From Falciphora oryzae (lineage: Eukaryota; Ascomycota; Sordariomycetes; Magnaporthales; Magnaporthaceae), in NCBI GenBank assembly GCA_000733355.1, contig JNVV01000002.1:2747007-2811006 (forward strand): a stretch of 64,000 bases of DNA, given 5' to 3'. Under the pieces are notes generated by a model. It had not been told where the DNA came from and did not search any database. It was given only the letters and a program-made list of their open reading frames with translations. Each line of letters begins with the position of its first letter. Within the stretch, counting starts at the first letter, position 1. Made by a program: the position numbers and the translations under genes. This document shows positions 22,656 through 32,671 of the stretch, in pieces.

Positions 22656-23308
22656 TTAAGAGCAGTTGAAAGAGAGACGGAGGCACTCGGTATCGCTGCT
22701 GAAGTCGTTGCAGTTGTAGCGCCAGCCCGCGTTGATGTCGGTCTTGCGACCTTTGTACCAGATCTCGCCCTGGGGCTCGATGTCGTCGCCGCGAAGGGTA
22801 AGCTCGACCGTGTACGGGAGCCAGGACTTGAGGGACCACTGGCCATTGGCAGGAAGGACGCCATCGCGAGGAGGCCAGGTGCCCTGTCATGTAGTCAACC
22901 GCACACAGTGTCAGCGGTATTCTTCATCTATACAAGGCGGCTGCGCTGATCTCAGGACGGCCGGCGAAACAAGACGAGAATGGCCGCCTAGGTCGGACTG
23001 CAAGTTCAAGTCCTTTCGGAGGAGGGCCCACTCACCAGGTGGTCGCAGTTGTAGTCGTAGAGGACGACGACACGGCTGACAGGCGGGCGCACCGAGAAGA
23101 TCTCGATGGTGCAGTAGCCGCGTCCGGTAGGCTTGCACACCAAGTTCGGGCGCGGGGGATCAGCAGGAGCCGCGGCGGCGGCCTCGACGATGGCGGGCGC
23201 CTGAGATGGGACTGAAGAGGCCTCGACGCCCGTGGTAGCGCCCGGCGCGCCGTGCGCCTGGCCGGTGAGGGCGACAAGGATAGCGCCGAAAAGCTTGGTG
23301 AGCCGCAT
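22656..23308 (-). CDS. Small secreted cysteine-containing protein (166 aa)
   Basis: Two exons: 23308-23036 and 22883-22656 (501 nt, 166 aa); donor GTGAGT, acceptor ATGACAG, both phase 0. The start was chosen because it gives a clean signal peptide (MRLTKLFGAILVALTGQAHG). An Ala/Pro/Ser-rich spacer follows, then a compact domain. Mature cysteines number six: VCK, YCTIE, YNCDH, YNCND, TEC and FNCS, ending at the stop. The second exon reads GTWPPRDGVLPANGQW, then IWYKGRKTD, and looks like a folded beta-rich extracellular domain. I do not recognise the family. Size, signal peptide and Cys content are those of many fungal secreted or effector-candidate proteins; any host role is speculation. A TATAAG box lies about 170 nt upstream. 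Confidence 0.8.
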
Positions 23309-23477
23309 CGCGGGTATGATCAAGGTGGGAAGAAGCAAGAGTGTCTTTGTTGATGCGAGTGCTCGATAGGATTGCCGCTTTTCTGGTGCTGGATAGGTAC
23401 AGATAGGGAAGGGGAGGCAGTAGCGAATGGGAGTCTCGGAAGGAAGGTGAAGGTTGTTTTTGGGCTCCAATCCCTTT

Positions 23478-23483
23478 CTTATA
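23478..23483 (-). promoter_or_regulatory. Candidate TATA box of the 166-aa secreted-protein gene
   Basis: On the minus strand the sequence reads GGGTATAAGAAAG, 170 nt upstream of the ATG at 23308. This would place the transcription start near 23450. Confidence 0.45.
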
Positions 23484-24119
23484 CCCCAATGCCGCCGGAG
23501 AGGAAAGAGCATCAAAGCAGCCCGCCTCAACTCCATCACTCCTTCCTCATGCGCAAGTCACCTCCAGCCTCAAGCTGAGAGTGCTGATGTTTCTACTGCA
23601 GACCACCTCAGCTTCGTCTCAATCACTGGTCATCGGACGACATCAAGAGCCGATTGCAACAGCCTTCGAGTGGGGTGGCAGAGTTGGCATAAACATCCTC
23701 ACTTTACATGTCACGACAATACCTTGAGTAATCATCTCCAAACGCAAATGCCAACCCATGCGGCGACATGCGAAGATAGCTGTATCATTCCATTTCCCTT
23801 TCTCATCACTTTCTCAAACATGATTATACTCGGCTAGGTATGTCTCTAAGGGAGGTGCTTTTTAGTAGCTGGTGCTCTTTGCGCCGGCGTGGCTATCACT
23901 TGGGCAGACGGAGAAGAAACCCTGCGTTGTCTCGGGCTGAGAGGGGCCGGCATGTAGTCAATCCATAGATTGTTAACTTCGTCGTGCCGTCCGTCTATGT
24001 CGTACCAGGCTCAGCAAGACTAGGATGCAAACGATACCGTCTGTCCCGAGAGCCGGCACCGTGCTGCATGCAAAGGGATCCTGTTTCTAGTCCGTCCCGT
24101 ATTCGAAGCCAGGGAGCAA
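23484..24119. other. Intergenic, no gene recognised
   Basis: About 630 bases between the small secreted-protein promoter and the 3' end of the flavin monooxygenase gene. No ORF with domain or splice support was seen. Confidence 0.55.
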
Positions 24120-26185
24120 CTATGTCTCCATCTCCTCAATCAGTCTCGGCCCCGGTTTTTGTAGAGGAATGGCCTCGACAAGCTTGTTGACCTTGATGAT
24201 CGCCTCCTTCGCGCCATCCCACGTCTTCCTCTTGCCCGTCTCGAAGTATCTGTAAGCGTGTGCCGTTTCTGGGCCGTGGTTCATCAGGCGGTACATCTCA
24301 GGGTCCTTCCACCAGAACTTCCAACCCTTCCAGCCCCAGCCGAGATTTTCCATACCCGTGCCCGCTGCTTGGTGAAGCCAGCCTTGAAACTCCCACTGCT
24401 TGACGCAGCTGGTGTCGGTCGAGTTCTCCTGCCGCCACCGCGATGCCACCCACTCCTGGTGCAAGTCGATATGTCTCTCCATATCTTTCCTTGAAGGCTG
24501 TGGTTCGACGCCGCGGAAGCTAAAGTTGGGGAAAATAACAAGTTCAGTGTTCCTATACGCGAGCAGTCACGGGCCGTCACCTTGTGTTGAAGAAACTAGA
24601 CCGAGAACTCACACGTTGCTGATAGCCATAGCAGTCAGGTCGGCAAACGTAAACCCGTTGCTCTTCCCAAATGCGCTGTAGCACAGCAGAGCACACGAGT
24701 CTGCGTACGCTGGCGGGAACATATTCATGTAGAGTCGATATATCGGCCGTCCCTTGTACCCGTGGGCTGTCGGGACGCTCGTCTCAACAAACGGCGCTAG
24801 GCTAAAGTCCCCCCTGTAGCCGGTGCAGCATATGACGGCATCTACATCGTGCTCGACGCGTCCGTCCGCAAACTCGACGCTCCGGGGCCCGACGAACCGC
24901 CGGATCCCATGCATGCTCTCGGCGGATCCATCCCGCAGGGCCCTGATGACGTTGTGCCACGCCCCCGTCACCTTGAGGGTGAGGGAGGGGAAGGGCTCGA
25001 GGCGCCAGGCCGGGTCGAGTGGGCCAAAGGACCGGCGCGCCACGATCTTGAGCCCCGCGTCCGCGACCAGCTTGGCGACCCGCGGCATGTACCGGGTCAT
25101 GAAGAAGCTCATCTGGCGCCGCCGCCAGGTGACGTTGAGGTCGGCGGGCCGGCCTCCGATCCAGCGCTTGATGGGCAGCGCGCCGTGTCGATGCGAGACG
25201 AAGACCTTGGAGGCGTGGGGCACCAGGTCCGGAACGACCTCGCCGCTGGTGGCAGACATGCCTACGACAACGACCTTGTTGCCCTTGAACGGTTCCGGCC
25301 TAGATTTCTCGGCCCTGCCAGTAAGCAAAACGCCGGGATGGCCGGTAAGTAGTCGGCATGGGGGACGACTTGCGTTCGGTATGCCTGCGCGTGCATGAAT
25401 GTGCCCGTGAACTTCTCCTGGCCTTCGTAGACCGGAAGAACGGCCTTTGTCTGGTACCCATGGCACAACGCGACCTTGTCAAACTCTTGCGTCTCCACGG
25501 TCCCCGATCTGGTGAACTCGACGCGCCACCTGGTATCATCCTCGTTCCTGCTCACGCGCGTGACCGTCGCGTCGAAGACGATATCCTTGTAGAGGTCAAA
25601 GTGTCTGGCGTAGTCTTCCATGTACTCCTGAAAGTCTTCCTGCGTCATGAATGACGGGTATTCTAGAATCGTATCGTTAGCATGGAACGCAGGCTGGTCT
25701 CGCAGGGCCATACAAGAGTCCTAGACTTACTCTCGGGCATCGGGAAATCAGAAAAGCCACACGTGTATTTGCTGATGTTCGCCTCAGTGCCTGCAAGGAT
25801 CGCGTCGATGCCGCGACTCCCGTGCCTCACGTCAGACTGGCGATGCTCGATACTGTCGGGTGAAGAGGTGGTAAAGACCCACGGAGCAGCGCGGTCGTGT
25901 ATGTAGGGTTCTCGGAATACGACCACAGCCCGGCAACTCTTGCCCGCCGCTCGAATGCTGTGACCTGGAGTCCATCCTCTCGCAGGGTCTTCAAGATCGA
26001 GAGGCCGGTGGGCCCTGTGGTGGTTTGGAACGTTCTCCCCATGTCAGCATGAGCACGAAGTCGGGTCTTGACGAGGTAGCAATTGAGAAGGCCCTGTGGC
26101 GCCGTGGTTGCGGCCGCCGTTGCCGTGTTGCAATGAGGAAATTGCGCTCACCAGTCCCTATAACCGCCACAGTTGCTTTCTCCAT
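24120..26185 (-). CDS. Flavin-containing monooxygenase (dimethylaniline monooxygenase-like)
   Basis: Six exons: 26185-26152, 26014-25883, 25790-25731, 25662-25374, 25299-24613, 24552-24120 (1635 nt, 544 aa). It uses FAD and NADPH to oxygenate N- or S-containing, or Baeyer-Villiger-type, substrates. The first splice restores the FAD Rossmann motif GTGPTG in VAVIGTGPTGLSILKTL. Further on are GLWSYSENPTYTTALLR, ANISKYTCGFSDFPMPEKYP (a block typical of fungal FMOs), FMHAQAYR and the second dinucleotide fold VVVVGMSATSGE; here the expected GxGxxG is relaxed to GMSATSG. Then comes DAVICCTGYRGDFS (the conserved ATGY-like motif). The C-terminus is Trp-rich (LGWGWKGWKFWWKDPE). Intron 4 uses a GC donor (GCAAGT at 25373), the only way to keep HAQAYR joined in frame. 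Its acceptor could be TCTAG (used) or a GGCAG 18 nt earlier. The conserved core is intact. Confidence 0.85.
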
Positions 26186-27287
26186 CTTGGAGCCTCGTCG
26201 ATGCCAAGCACAACGGCTATCCACGTGATTCTGCTGTGGAATTTTGCGGGAATTGATGATCGAGGTGCGTTGGGCCGTAAGCAGATGTGAGGAGTTCAGC
26301 ACTCTTATTGGGATTTGGCGGCGCGGAGCGGAGTGTGAGCACCGCTCCGAGCCCGGCTCCCTACACGTCGCTGCCCGTAGCAGCTGAAGGCCCTGAGGCT
26401 GCAGACGGAAAGATGCAGTGCACCTGCTAATTGCTGATATCATCCATCACTAGCGGCAGTGACGGCGTCGCCGACGGGTCTGATAGGGCTCGCAGGTGAT
26501 CAGCCGACCGCGATCGACGCAGGGGTCAAGATCCTTTGTTCAGCCTTTCCCACTTCCGCGCGCGCTCAAAGATACTTCAATATTGCGTAGGAAGGAAAAT
26601 GATGGCGTCTCGGAGCCGGTAGGTGTCGTTTGTGTGCTCTCGTGGCTTATCGCTCGTGGCTTGCAGTGGCTGGGAAATCACGCACACCTGATTCCCTGCA
26701 CGCCTGATCTGGTATTTCTATTGAAGAGGCGGTGCACTGCGCAATCTATCGGTGATCCAAGTGCAGCGAGACCGAGCGCCGGATCGGGGGATTGACGCGA
26801 CCCACGGGTGCCAGGTTGGTGACATCCATTGCAGCCGCTCGAGTCCATGGTCAAGCCTCCGAAACAACGAGCAGCCCCCGAGTACTACCGTGGAATCGGT
26901 CAATCAACACAAACAGGCAGGGACAATGAAGGAGGTCGATGCAACATGACATCGTGGGCTGGGTCTGTTCCCCGCCCGAAATAGAAACGCATGAAAATGT
27001 TGAACATCAAGCACGTCCCCTCCAGGCCTGTCGTGGATCTGCCAAGATGTTTATTTCGGGCGCTGGGTACGTAATTATAGCTGTCGACGACAATGGGTAG
27101 AAAACGACCAGTCTCCAGCTTCACCGACGACACCACCGGTTATAAACGAAGAACTTCCACCCCGAACCAAGCAGGAGAACAGTCTCGTCCTCATCAGACA
27201 CAGGCATCTCTACATTTGTCCACGATCCAATTACCCTCTTGTCGAAGACCAAATTTTCAACCCTACAACCGCAACAAATCCGACAAA
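26186..27287. other. Intergenic (divergent promoter region)
   Basis: About 1.1 kb between the minus-strand FMO and the plus-strand 74-aa secreted peptide gene. It should hold both promoters. I see no further coding sequence. Confidence 0.55.
27141..27146 (+). promoter_or_regulatory. Candidate TATA box of the 74-aa secreted peptide gene
   Basis: TATAAA in the context CCGGTTATAAACG, 147 nt upstream of the ATG at 27288, with an A/C-rich, AUG-free leader after it. This is the usual layout for a strongly expressed small fungal gene. Confidence 0.55.
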
Positions 27288-27617
27288 ATGAAGTTCTTCG
27301 TCTTCCTCGGCCTTGCCACCCTGGCCATGGCCCTCCCTATCCAGCAAGACACTGTACGCAACGAGCGCAACCCTCTTTTCCCAACCTCCCCGCGCCGGCT
27401 AGAAGCCGTCTGCAATCTGGATGCCGACTAACCTTGTGCTGGTTCTTGGACCAAACAGACCGACGCCCTGGAGAAGCGTGAGCCCGAGCCGGCACGCAAG
27501 ACGGCCCCGGCATGGAAGGCGTCGGCGTACCCGGGAGAGCTCACAGTCTGCAGGAGCGACCGCGGCGACAAGGCCTATGGGAAGAACACCAAGAACAGCT
27601 TCCTCCCGGAGTGTTAA
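27288..27617 (+). CDS. Small secreted peptide precursor (74 aa) with Kex2-like site
   Basis: Two exons: 27288-27353 and 27459-27617 (225 nt, 74 aa). The intron has donor GTACGC, branch GACTAACC and acceptor AAACAG, phase 0. Residues 1-17 (MKFFVFLGLATLAMALP) are a clear signal peptide. A short propeptide ends in LEKR (residues 26-29), a dibasic Kex2-type site. The remaining ~45 residues are basic and contain two cysteines (LTVCRSDRG and the terminal PEC), so one disulfide closing the tail is possible. The TATA box and AUG-free leader are well placed. I do not recognise a family; it could be a secreted peptide of any role, including defence, signalling or host interaction. Confidence 0.75.
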
Positions 27618-28102
27618 TAAGCACATCGTCAGATCAGGGGCTCGTTGGAGCGCTCGCGACCTACGGTCACGGCCGCGACGGTAGGGTGTGCAGGGTGTGA
27701 GCAGGGGACTTGTGATTTCTACTTTGTTTGGGTATTAGCGGACGAAAGCGTGTTTTGTTTGGCTTGGCTTCTTGTTTTTTTTTATCGGTTCCGGGAGGAG
27801 GTCTGCTCCCTGACCGCCTTTGTGTTAGTCCGCTTGGGACAAACATCTTGAGCGTTGACGATCCCGCTGCTGGGGCTGTTCCAGACAGCCCTAGGTCGTC
27901 TTTGTTGCATGGCTTCATGATTGCTACGATTGCGTGTTTTCTCTATAGACCTAAATCATCGCGTACTCGAATGTGTCCCATCCATAAGGCCGCCTAGTAT
28001 TATCCCGTCGGTCTTCTTAGTGATTCTTTGCCCTTAATAAGGTTAACTGTTCAAAAGTCCGTCGATATACCCAGGCTTTCTCGCCTTCCCATCAAGACCT
28101 CT
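27618..28102. other. Intergenic between convergent genes
   Basis: About 480 bases of 3' flanks, T-rich with a poly-T tract near 27775, between the 74-aa peptide gene (+) and the acyltransferase gene (-). No further gene was seen. Confidence 0.6.
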
Positions 28103-29596
28103 TCACTCCAGGACCACATCCACCCACCGCATCCACTCCTCGTCGCCGCACAATACCCCCATCGCCGCCGCGGTCGGCAGCATGACCAGCAGGTCTTGAA
28201 AGTCGGCGTCGACGCGGCTCGGCATGATGCAGGCGTATCCCGTAGACCACTTCCCCGCACAGCGGCGGACCGCCTCGGGCCTCTCGCTCTTCAGGCCCGG
28301 CACGCCCTCCCAGCGCATGTCAGCGCCGCCGAGGAACCGCCACGTGTTGACGACCGTGTCGGCGGCGGAGAGCGGATCGATGCGCCAGCCGAGCCGCGAC
28401 ACGTCCCCGACGCGCGCGTACAGCGCCGTGCGCGCCTCCACCGCCTCCTTGGTCAGCTGCGCCGCCACGTCCTGCTCGATCTTGCGCACGACGGCGGCCA
28501 GGGCCGAGGGGTCGGCGCAGGCGTCGAGCAGCTGCGACGACGAGTCGGCCGCGGCGATGGTGCCGAACGAGGCGTTGCCGAAGTAGCCCGACTCCTCCGC
28601 CTGCCCCCCGAACAGCACGCGCCCCCTCCAGTTCACGGGCACTATCATGCGTGGAGGCGGCGGCGCTGGGAGATGGGCGGAGGCCGGGTTGGTTCCTCGG
28701 TACTTGAGCACTTCGGCCGCCGAGCGGGCCTTGCAGATGTGCGACCAGGCGAGGGCGGCCAGGCACATGTAGGTCGAAGGCAGGCGGTCCCGTCCGGTCT
28801 TGTCGCTGGCCTTGACCAGCTCCTGGAGCTCCTTGAGCTTGTCGTTGCGGAACCGGAAGTGTTTACCGGTTCCCTCGAGATCGAAGTCGGCCAGCTGTGG
28901 TCCTTGGGTCTTTTGCGGCAGCTCCAGGAAGTGTGGGAGGTCCAGCTCGGGGAACTTGGCGGGATCTAGGCGCGCGAGCTCGTCGTCGTCCTCGATCGGG
29001 TCGTACCGGATAAAAGACATATCCTGGCTGGGCCTGGCCACCGGCGTCTCGCCTCGGGCAATCGACTCAAGACATTCGTAGATAGTCTTCATACAGTAGC
29101 CATCCAATACCGAATGGTGAAAGTAGTAGGACAGGATAAGTCCGCCCTTGATGACGACCGCCAGGACCCTGAATGTCGGCAAGGTCGCGTCCTCTTTGTG
29201 AAGCTTGCCGTCGTAGACGAAACGCGGATGAACGAAGGCTGAGGGAGGAAATCCCTTGGCCTTCAAGTCTTCGTAGGTCTGGCCAAAGGTGTCCTCCTCA
29301 TTGAGAATGTCGAAGGGGATCCTGTCGTTGCCGGGGTTCATAGTGAGGGCCAACAAGCCCTTCTGGGCCGGAGCTTGAACAGATGCAATGCGGCCGGCGG
29401 TCTCAGGTCTGGCTAACGCGAGGAGGTCTAGATACCCTCTAATCGTGTCGATTGCTTCCTGGGACTTGCTATTATCGAGCGGGTAGCAGTGGGCCGGGTT
29501 GAAGAAGACCCGGGCCCCGACTTGGTTCCATGGCGACAGGATCACCGTTGAACGAGCTTGCTCGCGGGTGGACTCGGTACTTCCGACAAGACCCAT
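28103..29596 (-). CDS. BAHD / trichothecene-3-O-acetyltransferase-like acyltransferase
   Basis: Single exon, 497 aa. Enzymes of this transferase family move an acyl group from acyl-CoA to a hydroxyl or amine of a specialised metabolite, usually in the cytosol. The catalytic HxxxD motif is present: H161-S-V-L-D165 in SYYFHHSVLDGY. Residues 1-160 form the first chloramphenicol-acetyltransferase-like lobe (SPWNQVGARVFF..., PFDILNEEDTFGQTYEDLK). The second lobe contains LAALAWSHICKAR, MIVPVNWRGR, YFGNASFGTIAA and CIMPSRVDADFQDLLVML. The canonical DFGWG motif of plant BAHD enzymes is not obvious, as in many fungal members. The acceptor cannot be predicted. The nearest neighbours (FMO upstream, broken SDR downstream) are oxidoreductases, but no core biosynthetic synthase is in the window. 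Confidence 0.88.
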   Translation of the reverse strand: MGLVGSTESTREQARSTVILSPWNQVGARVFFNPAHCYPLDNSKSQEAIDTIRGYLDLLALARPETAGRIASVQAPAQKGLLALTMNPGNDRIPFDILNEEDTFGQTYEDLKAKGFPPSAFVHPRFVYDGKLHKEDATLPTFRVLAVVIKGGLILSYYFHHSVLDGYCMKTIYECLESIARGETPVARPSQDMSFIRYDPIEDDDELARLDPAKFPELDLPHFLELPQKTQGPQLADFDLEGTGKHFRFRNDKLKELQELVKASDKTGRDRLPSTYMCLAALAWSHICKARSAAEVLKYRGTNPASAHLPAPPPPRMIVPVNWRGRVLFGGQAEESGYFGNASFGTIAAADSSSQLLDACADPSALAAVVRKIEQDVAAQLTKEAVEARTALYARVGDVSRLGWRIDPLSAADTVVNTWRFLGGADMRWEGVPGLKSERPEAVRRCAGKWSTGYACIMPSRVDADFQDLLVMLPTAAAMGVLCGDEEWMRWVDVVLE

Positions 29597-31139
29597 CGTT
29601 CTCTCTGTACCAGTACTGCCCCGAGCCTTCTCGATCGTGAACAGGTGCAGGTAATGTCGAGTTAGCCTTCAGTCGCCGCAGGGGAGTGCAAAGCCAGGTA
29701 TAGACGTATGAAAGGTGAAGTGAAGTCAGAATGACGAGAAAGGGAAGTGAACCCAGAGTGAAAAGAGTGGGCCAGGTTGGTTAGTTCTGATTGGGGAAAC
29801 TGAGAGCCAGTGCAGCTTGTTCAAAGCCCAAAGCAACGCTCTGGGTGCACTTGGAGGCTATGGAAGAGGGTCCCGGGGAGAGCTTGCCTGACTTTTGCCA
29901 CTGCTACTGCTGCTAATCTGTACCGCTCCCCTTGCTTTCATAAAAGATCAAAACGAGAAGAAGAGATATTGCAGAATGGAGGCTTCTTTTTTCCCGCAAA
30001 TGAGGGAAGAGTAATGCGGGGGAAGTTGGGCAGCACAGCGTCCCGCCTGGGAAACTTCGGATGCCCAAAAGCTCGATAGCCCGCCAACCGCCGACTTATC
30101 AAGTGATACTCGGTTGACACTTCATGAACAATGAACGGAAGGGTGACACAGATATCTCGTGGCTGGCAGCCCGGTATTTTTACAGATACTGGTTTTCACT
30201 TCGCGAGCGCAGTGGATATACTAGCTAGTGGAGTAAAGATTCATGAGGCAAGAATTTATGCCCAGTTGACCCGTTTATTTTCAGTTGAGAGAAAAAGATC
30301 TGAGCGGTGTGGCCACTCGCTTTCATTTTCCCCAACGTACCCGATTTCGAAAAGGCGGCGTGCCCGAAGTGAAGAAAAGCTTGTCCCACTCTCTTCGTCC
30401 CACAAGGCTTCGGAATGCTCCTCCGGCTTCCCCGCAACAGGGATTTCCCAGGATAGTCGGGTTTTCGTCGTGCAGATGTCGGACGGGGACGTTTCCGTTT
30501 GGCCAAAGATAAACTGAGGCTGAATCTAATCCCTAACCAAAAAATGCCCACGTGCTAATGATCGGCAGGTCATGCGGCCGTAAAAATCCGAGAGACTCGG
30601 ACCAGTTCGAGCTGAAGAAAATTAGAAGAAATTCAAAAAGTTTTCCCCTATAGATTGTGGAGAATGATAATATTGCGTTCGGCGAGGGCCCCCAAGGCCA
30701 ATAATTGGTAGCAAACACCGATAAGACCGGCCCTGAAGTTTCTCATCGTTCCCATGAAGACTTCACATAGCGAATTCTGAGGCCTCTGAAATAGAACTGG
30801 GCTTCGAATGTCTGATCCACATACTCCCAGGAAGCCCCTTCCTCAACGCGCGCCTCGCTCAACGACAACCGAGCTCGTGTTTGCTGCTTTAAAATGGGGG
30901 GTATGTCGATAATAGCTGTAAAAATAATATGATTCACAAACACATTCCCCTCCTAAGATGTATTTTTTGCAGTGTCCTTGAGAGGTTTGGTGGAAATTAA
31001 TACGTTACCTAGCATTCTTTTGGCTACGGAGGTAACCAACGGTAATTTCCATGTCGAAGTGATAAGCCCAGGCCGTTTAAAGCCATTGCTGTGATTCAGC
31101 TTCATTATACCTTGGAACAAGAGAAGTACCAAAGCCCAT
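29597..31139. other. Gene-free accessory stretch, left part
   Basis: Non-coding 1.5 kb beyond the acyltransferase promoter, more A/T-rich than the surroundings. Short ORFs occur on both strands without recognisable domains or splicing. It continues into the inverted duplication at 31.16 kb. Confidence 0.5.
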
Positions 31140-31159
31140 ATGCAAAGTTTTAAAGCTTG

Positions 31160-31818
31160 TGGAATAATCACTGCATGCGTTGGTAGGAGTAGGTACTCCT
31201 GTAGGCACGGAGATCTCCAAAACAGGGTGAACAACGATCCTTTATATCAGAGGATCGATCTATTATTGTGCACGAAGACGGAAAGGATCTATCTGCTAGA
31301 GAGGGAGCAAGAGGGAGGCTATATATACACGTTCTGGATCGGCCAAAGGCCGTTCCCCTGCTCCCCGACCTCGTGGTTCCACCGGCCCTCAGATCCTCTC
31401 TGTGCTCTACCGATTGCCTGCACCGGCCAGTGCGATCCAACAGCATGTGCTAATTAACAGCTTTGCCTAAATACTCTCGTACAAAATGTCCAATGGGCAC
31501 ATTAACGAAGCCGGTTGGAACCCACTGTTGGACCCCGTTGTCTGGCGTATGCACCCGGAGGAATCTGGAAGATCTTGAATCAGGGGATCCTCGGGGCCCG
31601 GAGCTAGGGAGTAGGGAAACGTCCTTTCCGTGCTCTGGCACGCGTACGTAAGGCCGTCTCCTGCCCTCTGTTTGCAGATAGATTCCTTCCTCGATATGCA
31701 CAACCAGGGTTACTACTTTTCGACAAGTCGGTCGATCGTTGTTCATCCTATTTGGAAATCTCCGTGCCCACATGAGAGAAGCTTCTACCAACACCCACCT
31801 GGCTTATTGATGCAGGAG
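31160..31818. repeat. Diverged inverted duplication (imperfect palindrome, two ~300-bp arms)
   Basis: The plus strand from about 31160 and the minus strand from about 31818 carry the same sequence. The best block is 31204-31239 against the complement of 31769-31735, sharing GGCACGGAGAT-TCCAAA and TGAACAACGATC with three substitutions and one 1-nt indel. Similarity extends outward (GCGTTGGTAGGAG against GTGTTGGTAGAAG) and inward. The inward part is clearest as protein: VHEDGKDLS...RLYIHVLDRPKAVPLLP on the left against VVHIEEGIYLQ...PYVRVPEHGKDVSLLP on the right, then GATCCAACAG against GGTCCAACAG. The arms meet tail to tail near 31450-31480. Many differences are C/T or G/A. Only the right arm keeps a 114-codon frame (31450-31794, minus); the left arm is frameshifted. 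The family is unknown. Confidence 0.6.
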
Positions 31819-32379
31819 TGGTCGCAAGAGCTATTTGCAGATTGTGAGGATGTCAGTTAGTTATTGGGTACCTAGGTAATTATGGCTGCTGCAGGTTGCC
31901 GTAGCTCTTAGCGCGAAGCAAAGCTGTTGGTTAGGGTCTTATTCGATGATTACAGCTGCTTGGAATATAATCGAGGTTGGTAAAGAAAGCCTGGTCATCG
32001 CGCTCTGTTGCAACAAATTCGTTTCGGCGGACACCACTACCACGGTCTCGTGGGACTGAGCTAGATAGCACCAGTGAATCCTCTCACCGCAGGCACACGC
32101 CAGCCTTGGGAGCCCAGGCTTAGATGTTTTGCTAATCTTCGCCTCTGTTTACAAGCTAATTACCAGAACCTCACGCAGACATCACGTCGTTGAAGACCGT
32201 TGTCGAGCCGGCGACGGTGCAGTCGGATGTAAGCAACACCAGCCCGGACTTCGAATTACTGGCTGGGACCTGGCCCTCTGGACCCCCAACCCCCCTCGCT
32301 CCTACCGTCCCTGTGGTCCAAGCCTTATAGGCTGTCGCTCAGCGTACCGTAGACATCGAACCCGGACGCCAAACTTCAA
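31819..32379. other. Gene-free accessory stretch, middle part
   Basis: About 560 bases with no recognisable coding or RNA gene, lying between the inverted duplication and the SINE-like repeat. Confidence 0.5.
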
Positions 32380-32387
32380 CGTTGGCG

Positions 32388-32671
32388 TAGCGGGTTATGA
32401 GGAAGCGTCAGTTCAGCACCGAGACCAAAACCTTAAACCGTTGCCTTGCCTGTGGTGGGCAAGTGCCCGGGTTCGATCCCCGCTGGGGCCGCGAGTCGAA
32501 TTTTATCCGATATACGAAGTAAACTACCAAAGCCACCGGGTTCCGGGTTTCGTAGCTACCCACCCCCGAAGCTGGGTAAGCGAGCTTTTCCGATCGAAGT
32601 AAACCACCGGGTTTCGTAGCTGTCCACCCTCGAGGTTGGGCAGTGAGCTTTTGCTTGCTGTATTTTTTTTT
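32388..32671 (+). repeat. SINE-like remnant: tRNA-type box A/box B head, degenerate tandem repeat, T run
   Basis: TAGCGGGTTATGAGG at 32388-32402 resembles a tRNA D-arm/box A. GGGTTCGATCCCC at 32469-32481 is a near-perfect T-arm/box B. The two are ~80 nt apart and no acceptor stem can be formed, so this is not a working tRNA gene. Downstream, a unit starting CGAAGTAAAC occurs twice (32515 and 32595) and shares CACCGGG, TTTCGTAGCT, CCACCC and GAGCTTTT. The copies differ mainly by C/T and A/G changes plus an ~18-nt insertion. The block ends in a run of nine T (32663-32671), as expected for a Pol III terminator. A degraded tRNA-derived short interspersed element is the simplest reading. Confidence 0.35.

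Noticed and set aside
32388..32490. tRNA gene suggested by GGGTTCGATCCCC
   Set aside because: The 3' acceptor strand would need GGCCCCA at the 5' end, which is absent. Box A and box B are about 80 nt apart and no anticodon stem forms, so it is treated as a SINE-like remnant.
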